This document shows positions 51,221 through 61,982 of a stretch of 64,000 bases of DNA, in pieces; within the stretch, counting starts at the first letter, position 1; every line of letters begins with the position of its first letter. The notes below the pieces were generated by a model, which had not been told where the DNA came from, made no database searches, and was given only the letters and a program-made list of their open reading frames with translations. The position numbers and the translations under genes were made by a program. This DNA comes from Cichorium intybus (Eukaryota; Streptophyta; Magnoliopsida; Asterales; Asteraceae). The stretch is from NCBI GenBank assembly GCA_023525715.1, contig CM042014.1:20314063-20378062 (forward strand), in the 5' to 3' direction.

Positions 51221-52668
51221 TGTAACGCCCCAAATTTCAAAATCATAAAATTTCCTTTATTACCAAGGTTCCAAAATATTTATTCCAAAAAGTAAAACTG
51301 TTCGACATATTTATTAAACCACCAACGGAAACGTTTGAAAATCATAACATAGTTCATTAAAATAAATCCCTTGTATGCGATGCGCTGCCGTCAAGCCTTG
51401 CCCTTCACTTTGTCATTTGAAATACTTGAAATGTTATAAAATCAACGGGTAAGCTTAAAGCTTAGTGAGTCCACAATTTACCATACATACCCACACATTA
51501 AACAACCCGTCCACGAGAACGACCCGACCCTACCCGCTATACAACAGCTACGGGCGTCCATCATACAACAGCTATGGACACGGGAAGGTTCTACCCATCA
51601 TACAACTGCTATGGGTTCCCGGTTATGGCCCAGCCCATCATACAACAGCTATGGGACAAGGCAATAGTCCAACTCGCCATACAACAGCTACGAGGGAACA
51701 CGCATCAATACTGAGCCCAACAACAAATAACCACAGATATAGAGCAAATCATATAACTGTAAATAACACACAAGATGCCTAGCATGCAACATCATATAGT
51801 AAGGTGAGGATACTCACCTGATTCGAAACCGCACAAATATACTTTAATATCTCCACTAGCTCGTCTACACACCTATATCCCACATATACAACATGTCAAG
51901 CACTGACTAAACTTCTATAGACTTTCTTAAATGTCAGACCCCACGTTAGGTAACCAATACTGGTCAAAACTAAGCTTTTTGGGTCAAACAGCCGCTCGAC
52001 GCGGCGTGGCTTCTCACCCTCCGCGTCGCGGCTATCTCTACATAGTTACGGGGCTTAGCCGAACCCGCGTCGCTGACATAGCCTGTCCGTGCCGCGGACT
52101 CGTATTAATCCAAGGTCTTATAAGCCCTAAATCAGTTCAGTCATCGACTAGGGTTTCACTCCATACCCTTCATGGGATCAGAAACTACCCTAAGATCACT
52201 TCCTTATAGACATGCAAGTCCATGCATGTCCTTGGTCCAAACCCTAAGTGTTATAAGTCATCTAAGACTACTAATCAAGGGATAACACCATAAAGACGGG
52301 ATAAAATGAAATATCAGAAGGTAGATCCTCTTACCTTGTTTCTGGAAAACAGAGGAATGCACCCGATCGGCTACAAGCCTTTCCCCACATTGTATCTCTT
52401 CCTTCAAACCTTCAAAGCCTTAGAACCGAAGAGCCTCTGTTGAAACCAGTCGACTCCTCTCCAGAGAACTTCCAAAAACACGAACCCTAGGGCTGGGGTC
52501 CTTTATATAGGCGTGTACATCCGAATTAGGGTTTTCATATTAGAGGCGCACCGCGCGGCGGGTTCTTTAGAACCGCGCCGTGCGTACAAATCCTACGCGA
52601 TTCTAAATTCTTCCTAAAGCCGCGCAGCGGATTCCTCCGGGCCGCGACTCGGCGGAACGGGTCTTACA
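51221..52668 (-). repeat. 5' LTR of chromovirus, 1448 bp
   Basis: Ends TGTAAGACCC and GGGCGTTACA on the minus strand. It contains tandem-like GGCCATAC/ATACAACAGCTATGGG motifs (51530-51700: four to five repeats of CATACAACAGCTA about 40-55 bp apart) and a GC-rich stretch with CGCGGCG motifs near both ends. The element's own TATA box is probably the TATATAAAGG read on the minus strand near 52500-52508. Confidence 0.8.
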
Positions 52669-52830
52669 ACAAGAATCGGCGACAAATGATGTCGAACGGG
52701 CTTTCAGAGTTCTAAAGAAAAATGGCATATAGTGAAACATCTAGCATGCACGCGGGATAATAAAAATTAGCGAACATTATGTACGCTTGTATCATATTAC
52801 ACAATATGATAATAGAATAAAATAGTCGAG
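52669..52830 (+). pseudogene. Harbinger transposase C-terminal remnant
   Basis: Directly after the chromovirus LTR the plus strand reads ESATNDVERAFRVLKK. After frame changes it reads WHIVKH and NIMYACIILHNMIIE, the well-known C-terminal signature of plant PIF/Harbinger transposases. At least two frame shifts have occurred in 160 bp. The remainder of the transposase is not found on the other side of the chromovirus. Confidence 0.75.
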
Positions 52831-53670
52831 CAATCAGTATGTATAATCTACAATACTTCTCAAGTGTTAGGTAAATACATAATGCTGAAACGCATACTAA
52901 TTTTCGCCACCATTTGACGGAGTATATACACCAAATTCATAATGGTAACAACGATGATGACAAAGGAGTAATTCTTATTGTAATTTCTTATTTTTAATTT
53001 TTAATTTTTAATTAGTTTTAATGCAACTTTTTATGTATATTTTTCTTTAAAAAATAATTAAAAAGTAATATTTTGAGTGATGTAGAGTAATGAGTATTTT
53101 CTAAGTGATCTGGTAGAATAAGTGGAGACGATGTGACGTTAAAGTGACAAAACTTTTGATGTGACGATAAAAACAGTATACCCTATAGCCTTAACATTTT
53201 ACCGATCGGTTGGAGTCGGCCCTGAAAGAAAACATAAATTTGAATTTAGAAGATAAATAGTGATCGTTTCTAGTTCATCTGAAATTATTGTGTTTGATTA
53301 GAAAATAAAAATACATTATTTTTAGGAAATTTAATCAACTACCATCATATATTAATTGATCTATAATAAAATATGATAACTTGCAGACAACCTTTCATCC
53401 TTACTAAATTTAGTTGGTGAGATTCAAAATAATTAGGCAAATAATAAGCATAACGGATAGATTGTAACAAAAAAAGGTTTTGGGTAAAATGATGTTGATA
53501 GATTTATAATATCTTCAATAATCACAGAAAATGTTATATTATAAACTTCAAATATTGTAATTTTAATGAAAAGAAAATTCAAGTGGTCCATAAGAAAGGA
53601 AATAACAGGCTTTTCCGAGTTCCGACAACCTGCCAATCCAGATAAAACTAAAAATTAAAAAACGAAAAAG
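52831..53670. other. Intergenic sequence, possibly 3' end of the Harbinger relic
   Basis: Non-coding and AT-rich. A stretch ending GGTTGGAGTCGGCCC at about 53222 looks like a GGGCCGACTCC-type Harbinger end, but no partner is seen. Confidence 0.35.
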
Positions 53671-53674
53671 GTTC

Positions 53675-54278
53675 TATAAATATCCGTCATCCTCCAGAAA
53701 CAAGACATTATTTTCCAAATCCCACTCTCTTCTCTTGAGAATCTCTGTAAGTAAAATCCCCTCTAGTTTCTGTATGTTAATGTTAAAGCAACTGAAACTG
53801 CTAACGCTTCAACTTTCTTGTTGATTCTTGTGAAGAGTCGTTAGTGTAAATATTCATATCAAATCTGATAATTTCACCTGTATTTCTGCACTCTCCTCGT
53901 GAATGGTTTTTGTATTTTTGGTATATCACATGTAATCTACACAATGCTGATTTTTCATATATAGATTTGAAAATTCGCAATTTACTTATCTATATATATT
54001 TTTTGTCTTTTAGCTTACATTAGGTAACACCCGTTATACAGATTAGAGCCGTTTTCAATCCAACAACACAGCTTGTGTCAATTTGAAGTTTAAAACCTTT
54101 GAAAGTAGAAAATGGGACCCAATCTTGAGACAAATTTTGCACTTTCTTTGTGTATCGATTATTGTATATATTAAATCTTCACCCAACACTTTGTCTTCTA
54201 CAACCTAATCCACATTCTGTTTACTGTAGAAATATCGTCACTGGTTCTTCTTTAGGGAAGAACACACTCCAATTTGCA
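53675..54278 (+). promoter_or_regulatory. TATA box and leader of GH3 copy 3
   Basis: TATAAATA at 53675-53682. A leader exon then probably ends at 53746 (GAATCTCT|GTAAGT). A leader intron reaches an acceptor at about 54229 (TTTACTGTAG) or 54255 (CTTCTTTAG). Confidence 0.6.
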
Positions 54279-57200
54279 ATGGGAGTGAAGAACATGGGGA
54301 GATTTTCGGTTTTCTTGATCATGGTGATGTGTTTCTGGGCTTCCATGGCTGAAGCAGAGTACTTCAAGTACAAAGATCCAAAACAAAAGTTGGGTGCTCG
54401 GATCAAAGACTTGATGAAGAGGATGACTCTAGAGGAAAAGATTGGCCAAATGACCCAAATCGATAGAACAGTTGCATCAAATGAGGTCATGAAGAAGTAC
54501 TTAATTGGTACAAGAATCATTCCAACTCTTTTACTTTTGTTATTTCTTGATTAGATGTTAGTTAGTTGAACTTGTATGTGTTTTCAGGGAGTATTTTGAG
54601 CGGAGGCGGGAGTGTTCCGGCCAAACAAGCGTCACCGGAAACATGGGTTGACATGGTCAACGATTTCCAAAAGGGTTCTTTATCGACCCGATTGGGTATC
54701 CCTTTAATTTATGGGATCGATGCTGTTCATGGCCATAACAATGTTTACAAATCTACAATCTTTCCTCACAATGTTGGTCTTGGAGTCACCAGGCAAGTTC
54801 GAAATCGAAAAGCACCTTTTCTAAATCTAGATCAATTACAACTCTCAATGCCTATTGTACAAGTCACACATTGAAATGTGTGCCCGCAGTCTCTTAAAAG
54901 ATTACGTGTTTTTAACTGGATCACGTGCCAAAATCTGGACAGGGATCCTGCTCTTGTTAAGAAGATTGGAGCTGCAACTGCTCTTGAAGTTCGAGCCACC
55001 GGCATACAATATGCTTTTGCACCATGCATTGCGGTAAGTAAACAAACTGGATTCGTAATTTGACTGTAATTAATAATCTTTCTGAAGAATAATAGTTATT
55101 TTTAAACAGGTCTGTAGAGATCCGAGATGGGGTCGGTGTTACGAGAGTTACAGTGAAGATCCCAAGATTGTTAAATTAATGACCGAGATTATACCGGGTT
55201 TACAAGGAGACATCCCTGCTGGATCAAGAAAGGGTGTGCCCTTTGTCGGTGGACAGTAAGTTCATTTTCCTTTTTAATCAAACTTGTTTTTAGTAAAGGT
55301 GTTTCTTTTTGGAATACATGGAATATATGCATATCTTTTTGCTGCGTCCAAGTATGTATGATTAATCTTATCATAATGGATAAGCTTGACTTTTCTTGAT
55401 CATGTACCCATGTCATGCGTCAAGGATTGATCTAAAATCTTAATTGGTGTGGACATGTGCTCGACTTTCTAAATATTTGAAAATGGAAACTAGAATAATC
55501 AAGAAAAGTAGGAAGATTTTATATACTAAGATACAAACTGTCGTTTTCGAGGTGGGATAATCACAAAATGACAATATCTATTTAGAAAATATCATTTTTT
55601 TATACTTTAAAAAGAAGGATCATTAATTCTCTAATTAATCTGGTCAAAGTGTGAAGTTGCCTTTCGATTTGTACCTATCATAAAAAAACCATAAATAAAT
55701 AAAAAAGGATTCAGATTACGCAAAATATGAGTTAATTTCGTAACCAATAATTGTGTGCCTAGCAATATATAAATTAATTTTTCAATAAATATTCTTTTTC
55801 AAATTGTTTGTCGAAACTTTTGTGCTCGAGGCCATTTCAAAAAGCAGATTCTCATTACAAGTTTCATCGCAACTACACATGTCATTTTCTTGATTTGGGC
55901 CATACCATTTATACCATGATACCAATTTGCCAATTTGGATTTTCGATTAAATAATTGGCCATGATGTCATGCTTACTTATGTCTATTCTACGAAACATTT
56001 CGAATACTCCCTTTTGTCCAAGGTTTTAGACGGTCCGCCGGAATCCTGCAAGATGGATCTTCAGATGAAATCAGGTGGTGTTTGGTTTATAGATCACATG
56101 CTAACTATACGTGTTGATTTCATTTTTGCACAGAGATAAGATCGCAGCATGTGCTAAGCACTATTTAGGAGATGGCGGGACTCACCTGGGCACGAACGAG
56201 GGCAACACAATCATAGATGCCAAACAGTTCTTCAGCATCCACATGCCTGCATACTACGATTCAGTCGTCAAGGGCGTGTCTACGATTATGACATCATATT
56301 CTAGCTGGAATGGGATCAAAATGCACGCCAACCGTTACCTTGTCACCGATTTCCTCAAAAACAAACTCAAATTCAAGGTAAAAATCCGTTTCTCCTGTTG
56401 CATTGTGTGTGTGTGTGTGTTTTTTTTTCTCAAAACCAGCAACTTATGAGGTTTCGGTTGGGTTTCACTTCAGGGATTCGTTATATCAGATTGGCAAGGG
56501 ATTGATAGGATCACGACTCCTGAACATGCTAATTACACGTATTCAATCATAGCTGGGATGGATGCTGGAATTGACATGGTCTGTTTGATTTTGTTTTTGT
56601 TTCTGATTTTTAAAAAAACTTTCAATTAACATGTTGGTTATATGCAGATCATGGTACCATACAACTACACAGAGTTCATCGATGGTCTAACTTACCTAGT
56701 CAAGAACAAGTTCGTATCCATGAGCCGCATAGACGATGCAGTTAAGAGGATTCTAAGGGTCAAGTTCACCATGGGTCTGTTTGAAAAACCATTGGCCGAT
56801 TACAGCATGACTAAGTACCTTGGAAGCCAGGTAAGCTGAGTCGTAACGTTTATTGATGTAAAACTAGATTACTAAAGCCCTAACAACCGAAGGTGATCTT
56901 TATTTGCTTTATGAACTTGAATACGAACAGGAGCACAGAGATCTCGCTAGGGAAGCCGTGAGGAAAACACTCGTGTTACTGAAAAACGGAAAATCTCCAA
57001 AGAAACCATTGTTACCACTTCCCAAAAAGGCATCGAAGATACTAGTTGCAGGCGCCCATGCCGATAATCTAGGTTATCAATGTGGTGGATGGACAATCGA
57101 GTGGCAAGGGCTTTCGGGAGATATCACTGAGGGTATAATCACCATCTAAAAACACTCAAATCGATAGATCCTTGCTCCTTTTAAATTCCTGATATAAACC

Positions 57201-57699
57201 CTTTAATTTTGCAGGGACCACGATCCTATCTGCTATCAAAAGTGCCGTAGATCCAAAAACTCAAGTGGTCTACAATGAAAACCCTAATGGCGATTTTATC
57301 AAATCAAACAAATTTGACTATGCGATTGTGGTGGTGGGGGAGCACCCTTACGCCGAGACATTTGGGGACAGCATGAATCTGACAATCCCGGAGCCTGGAC
57401 CGAGCACCATCAAGAACGTCTGTGGTGCGGTGAAATGTGTGGTGGTCTTGATCAGTGGCCGACCAGTGGTGATGCAGCCGTATGTTGAAACCATCGACGC
57501 CCTTGTGGCCGCTTGGCTTCCTGGAACCGAGGGTCAAGGTGTCACGGATGTGCTGTTCGGTGACTATGGTTTTACAGGCAAGCTTGCACGTACCTGGTTC
57601 AAGTCTGTTGATCAGCTTCCGATGAACGTTGGGGACTCGCATTATGACCCACTTTACCCGTTTGGATTTGGACTCACGACGGAGCCTAGGAAGAATTAG
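54279..57699 (+). CDS. GH3 beta-glucosidase / exo-beta-glucanase, copy 3, 629 aa
   Basis: Nine coding exons: 54279-54507, 54588-54792, 54943-55033, 55110-55255, 56134-56377, 56474-56578, 56648-56830, 56931-57132, 57215-57699. Intron 2 is GC-AG, as in copies 1 and 2. The intron at 55034-55109 splits the exon that is undivided in copies 1 and 2. The start at 54279 gives a normal signal peptide (FSVFLIMVMCFWASMAEA); an upstream in-frame ATG at 54150 lies in the presumed leader. Catalytic sites: GIDAVHG, ACAKHYLGDGG, nucleophile Asp311 with Trp312 (GFVISDWQGID), CGGWTIEWQG, acid/base Glu516 (HPYAETFGD). Both clamp Trp residues of barley ExoI are kept, so this is the most canonical copy. Intron 4 is enlarged (878 bp against 92 bp). 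Confidence 0.93.
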
Positions 57700-57910
57700 T
57701 GAAGCTAACGAGTGTCGAATTTTGAGTGATTTTTTTCTGGGAATTTGGTCTTGTAGCATGAGATATTCAGCTTTTCAGCAGCCAACGCAATATTTTATGA
57801 ATAAGAAATGGTTTAAGCAGCATAAGAACGCATCCTTTGCATCTTTCAATGGCAGTCATTGTTGAGGAGCTATAAGACATTAGTTTAAAATTGGGATGAA
57901 ATTATACTTA

Positions 57911-58288
57911 GGGTCCGTTTGGTTTGCATCATTTAAAGGGTTTTTGAAGTATTTGAATTAGAAATCCAGTCAAATGTTTTGTTTGGTTAAAAAATAATAT
58001 AGAATAGAAAATTCCAATCGTAATATAAATAATGCCATGCTGATATTATTTTTAAAACCTCTTTCATCTATATTATTTTGAAATACAAATCAATTGAATA
58101 ACTTCTTCTCTTTTTTTACTTCACTGCCCTCGTCTCTTCCTAATCTATATATCACGATTGCCCTATTTTTTATTTACCACCAAACTTTCTTTATCGTAGC
58201 TTCACAGACGGCGGCCAATTGACTCACGACCTGGTATCTCCTCCATAAATTCATTCCCAGAAAAGGTAATTTGATTCATGAAAATAGC
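57911..58288. mobile_element. Left part of Tourist-like MITE (split by LTR element)
   Basis: GGGTCCGTTTGGTTTGCATC starts here after TTA. A matching inverted end AATCCAAACGCGGCC followed by TTA is found at 63553. The part between 58289 and 63320 is an LTR retrotransposon. The inner sequence at 58090-58280 does not obviously match the right part, so this pairing is tentative. Confidence 0.4.
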
Positions 58289-58311
58289 GAAATGAAGTAA
58301 GCGCTTACCTC

Positions 58312-58394
58312 GTGATGACGTCGACGATGATGTCGTGATGACGTCGTGATGACGTCGACGATGATGTCGTGATGACGTCGTGATGACGTCGTGA
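58312..58394 (+). promoter_or_regulatory. TGACGTCG repeat cluster upstream of LTR TATA box
   Basis: Five TGACGTCG motifs, ACGT-core sites of the type bound by plant bZIP factors, lie in 80 bp, ending about 20 bp before TATAAATA. The matching stretch of the 3' LTR (62071-62112) has only two. The extra 45 bp explains the LTR length difference. Confidence 0.7.
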
Positions 58395-58411
58395 ATAGTG
58401 TTTTCAAGCCC

Positions 58412-58419
58412 TATAAATA
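58412..58419 (+). promoter_or_regulatory. LTR TATA box
   Basis: TATAAATA in CCCTATAAATAGAGG, conserved in the 3' LTR at 62127-62134. Transcription of the element probably starts about 30 bp downstream. Confidence 0.75.
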
Positions 58420-59608
58420 GAGGCTCAACTTCTTCATTTCAACCCACAACAAACACCAAACAACCTTACGATATCGAGGAGTGTTCTGGTGAGGAAAATA
58501 GGTCGGGAGGATTTAGGAGCGAGCGGTAGCTGGTAACGAGGTGCTCGGGAAGTGTTGGAAGAGCGGAACGGGAAACGTGCCAATGCTTTGCGAAAACGTC
58601 AATCTTAAGTGAGTAATCACTATCGTATTTCTCTAGTAGTTTATAAGTGTTAAACTATAATATGTAGAGGTTATACTATTCGTAATTCCAAAAATAATAC
58701 CGAGTGATTTACTTACGAGGATGGTGTCTAGGCCGATTACTTGGGATCTGGTTGTTGGATTTTCCGAAAGGCTAAAATGCTGAAAGGATCCTGCCACCCC
58801 AACTAATCTTCTACCTGGCTATCCTTTAATTGATAAATCACGAGGTATCATGTTGGAATTATGGAAGGGTCTAGTGAAACAACTATGGTATAGTTAAGAG
58901 TGATAAATGTCTTACGGTGTTAACAGTTAAAGAGGGAATACGAAGCAGAGATAAACGCTGTAGTCGACTATAATCAGGTGAGTTTCTCACTACATTGTGT
59001 GGACGTTATATGTCCTTTACCGTATTTTTGTGTGCTTATAAGATGTTTATAAGATGTTGGTAAATAGTACCAATTTGTGTGTATATTATTGATATATATC
59101 TTTCTGTTATAATTGTATGGGTTGGGTTATGGTGTGTGTGGGCTCGACGTACTGAGTAATATAGATATACGAGCAAAAGACACTGAGCAGATACGCATGA
59201 CTCGTCGTACAGGGTATGCGCGGCTCTAAGTGCTGAGCAGGGGAATTAGATTTACTGAGTAGATACGTATAGGAGGTTATAATCCAATATACTGGGTAGA
59301 GCAGATTATGTGACGTGTGGTTGTATTTTTACTGTTAGGGGTAAAGTATGTGTAGCTGATATGCTGTGTAGTTGTTGGAACTCACTAAGCCGTGTGCTTA
59401 TCCTTTCCCTTTTAAATTACCATTTCAGGTTGTACAGGTGGAAATGACGGACAGGCATGACGAGTACACACTGATGCTGCTTAATTGGGGATTCATGCGG
59501 TGAATTGATGTTTAAAATGATTTCTAAATATCTTCAAAATGTTAATTATTGAATAAATTGATATTTATTTAAATGAAGATGTTTTATTAAAGACCGGGTG
59601 TTACAAGT

Positions 59609-59621
59609 TGGTATCAGAGCC
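59609..59621 (+). other. Primer binding site (initiator tRNA-Met)
   Basis: TGGTATCAGAGCC, three bases after the end of the 5' LTR. Confidence 0.88.
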
Positions 59622-60452
59622 AGAGCTTGAGTGAATCAGACTCACTTGATGGGTTTGATCTCAGGCTTGAAACTCAAAAGTTTTCTTTGAAGACATTTTT
59701 ATGAAAAAAAATAATAAATAAATAAAAGTTGTTTTTCGAGTAAGGGGTTAAATGAATGTTGTTGCAAAGACGCAGTGTGTACCGTCAGCCGACGTCAGTG
59801 GGGAAAAGGTTAAGTGCTTAGTCTTTGTTGCTATTTCTGTAATATATGTGTGCTTAAATGCCATTAAAGAGTAGGCAGTAGGAACTAAATAGTCCTAGAA
59901 TTTTTGAGTTGGCCAAGTTGCATGTTCCTTGATAAGTGATATCTATAAGGTAAATCCTTTTATGTGAAAAATTTTCTACGACTATGTTCGTAAAACAACC
60001 AGGGGTATAAGTGGTAAAATTATCGTGAGAAGTGAATTGGGGACTTCTGGACAAGTTCTGAAACGAACGAGGGTAGGTGTGGAAGATAGTAGTAGAGCTC
60101 CTACTATTGAAAGCACAGGATCCGCGTTCGAATCGGGAGTTGGTCGTAAGGAATCCAATACACTGAGGGTATAACTAATTGGTGTATATGCTGATAAATT
60201 GTATTTGTCCATTCTATTGGTTGGCAATCATAGAGTTTATTGGGATCAATTAGGACGCTGGAGATTGAGAATCTAGTGACGTTTCATTTCTTAATAATTA
60301 AGTAATGAACAGTTGATGTGACTATAGTAGATGAGCTGTGCAAAAGTGACACGTTAAGTCTCTTCGTTACTAAAAAAGCACAGATAGTGGATGATAAAAA
60401 GAAGATGTTGATTGCTAGAATAGTCGATTTTGATTGACTATAAATAAACGTA

Positions 60453-60974
60453 ATGTTATTTAGAGAAGAGCATAAGTCGCAAATTTCATTTCCAGATATG
60501 GAGATATATGTGAGGCTTCCAGGTCATCTACAGTTGCTGGTTAACAAGTTTTATATACGAAGTGTGTCAGACGACTGTAGTACGATAATGATGAAGGCTG
60601 AGGATGTATGTGAGCGTATCAGCAGAAATTGGGATCCAGTAACTGGATGGCATAATTTGGAAGAAGACATACGTGAACTAAAGCAGTATATAGATGTGAA
60701 AAGTATACGTACAGATATACGTGTACATGCTAGAAACATAAGGTTTTATACATGGTGTCGTATGTTTGCAGAATTAGAGTTTTATCCATTCCCGTACAAG
60801 AGATGTACGTGTATACGGGATGGACATATAATAACAACTCGTGAGAGTGCAGATGACATAGTGGTGTGGCGTAAGGGTATTCATGTAGGTAGTGAATACT
60901 ATGAACGAATGTATCATAATAGGCTAGATGTGGCCTATCAGTGTATCATGTACTTAAAATCTGTTAGTATATGA
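60453..60974 (+). CDS. Unrecognised 173-aa ORF inside non-autonomous LTR element
   Basis: The only long ORF between the LTRs. It starts MLFREEHKSQISFPDMEIYV and is rich in Arg, Ile, Tyr and Cys, with NWDPVTGWHNLEEDIRELKQ in the middle and YPFPYKRCTCIRDGHI later. No signal peptide, membrane segment or known motif is visible. It has no zinc knuckle, so it is not a recognisable gag. The surrounding internal DNA is rich in stop codons, so an open 174-codon frame is notable, but chance or decay from an unknown captured gene is possible. Confidence 0.35.
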   Translation: MLFREEHKSQISFPDMEIYVRLPGHLQLLVNKFYIRSVSDDCSTIMMKAEDVCERISRNWDPVTGWHNLEEDIRELKQYIDVKSIRTDIRVHARNIRFYTWCRMFAELEFYPFPYKRCTCIRDGHIITTRESADDIVVWRKGIHVGSEYYERMYHNRLDVAYQCIMYLKSVSI

Positions 60975-61336
60975 AAATAATGAGTTGAGAAAATATTGCT
61001 AACTGACCAAGATAACTATCTTGTTAGCATATGTGTGTTGGGTAAATGACTAAGTGAATACCTCTTAAGTAGGTAACCCGTAGGCAAGTAACCGTGGATA
61101 AACTGTGTCGGTAGCTGGTTGAATATCTAGTTGATATTAGCTGTGCGGACGAATACGTGAGTATTAAGTGGTGATAACCATGGATATGGTATCATATTGT
61201 GAGTGGAGATTTTGTAGTTGTATGTGGAGACTGAGCTGATATGAGGATTATTGGTTTCATGTGGTTGGTTGCAGAGCTGTGCAGTCGTATGTGTGTTAGC
61301 TGTTAAGCCTTTAGAGCGAAAAGCTGTTTATTCTGT

Positions 61337-61575
61337 GGGGCCACTTATACTTGTAGTTGGGACCACTTATTAGGTGGGGCTACTAGTATTGTGGTTGGGA
61401 CCACTTATGCTATGGGGCTACTTGTACTTGTGGTTGGGACCACTTATTCTGTGGGGCCACTGATAACTTGTAGTTGTGACCATTTATTCTGGGGGTTAAT
61501 AGTACTTGTGGTTGTGACCACTTATTTAGTGGGGCCACATTTGGTAGGACCACATATGTGTTGTGGATCTTATGA
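61337..61575 (+). repeat. 39-bp minisatellite, about 6 units
   Basis: Units start GGGGCCACTTATACTTGTAG and contain GTTGGGACCACTTATT. About five full units and a partial one can be followed, with 70-90% similarity by eye. It lies in the interior of the non-autonomous LTR element. Confidence 0.85.
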
Positions 61576-61967
61576 GCAGTAATTGTGGTGGGACCACATA
61601 CAAATGTTGTGATGGCTTTATTGGCTGGCAGTTCTAACACACATACAGTTGGGTGTTTGGTGAATAGCTGAGCTGTTGAGGTTGTTAAGAGCAGAGGTTG
61701 TGATATGATGTGGTGAACATGTGATTATACGATGCATAATAAGTACCTTGCATCCATGATGTCTGTATTGTGAGTGTATGAGATTACATAACGAGTACTT
61801 TGTAGTCTCAATAGGTTGGCCTAGTTGATTAGAGGTGGTTAATGTGCCAGTATTGTGGTAATACCCTTTGGGTTTACTAATACAACCGTATTATGTTGAA
61901 ATAGAGAATGATTGAGTGGAAGAATAAGTGTATGTCAACGTTGGAGATTCCGGGGACGGAATCTTAT

Positions 61968-61980
61968 AAAGGGGGGAGAA
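61968..61980 (+). other. Polypurine tract
   Basis: AAAGGGGGGAGAA just before the TGTAACGACC start of the 3' LTR. Confidence 0.85.
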
Positions 61981-61982
61981 CT

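Larger units (their letters stand above)
43094..52668 (-). mobile_element. Ty3/Gypsy chromovirus, decayed, containing a nested solo LTR
   Basis: The element reads right to left. The 5' LTR is 51221-52668 (1448 bp, TGTAAGACCC...GGGCGTTACA on the minus strand). The primer site TGGTATCAGAGCC (initiator tRNA-Met) lies just inside it at about 51205-51218. The coding region spans about 46750-43300. The polypurine tract (GTGGGGGAGAAT) is at 43256-43267. The 3' LTR is cut to its first 162 bp (43094-43255). Most of gag is missing. A solo LTR of another family is inserted at 47254-50885. Frame change and stops make it non-functional. Confidence 0.88.
58289..59605 (+). repeat. 5' LTR of non-autonomous element
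   Basis: Lacks the TGTAACGACC...GTACCCGA start present in the 3' LTR. It carries five TGACGTCG motifs (58316-58393) and a TATA box (58412-58419), and ends GGGTGTTACA. Confidence 0.88.

Noticed and set aside
54150..54278. Upstream in-frame ATG giving an N-terminal extension of GH3 copy 3
   Set aside because: The extension lies in a region with leader-intron signals and would bury the signal peptide; 54279 matches the other copies.
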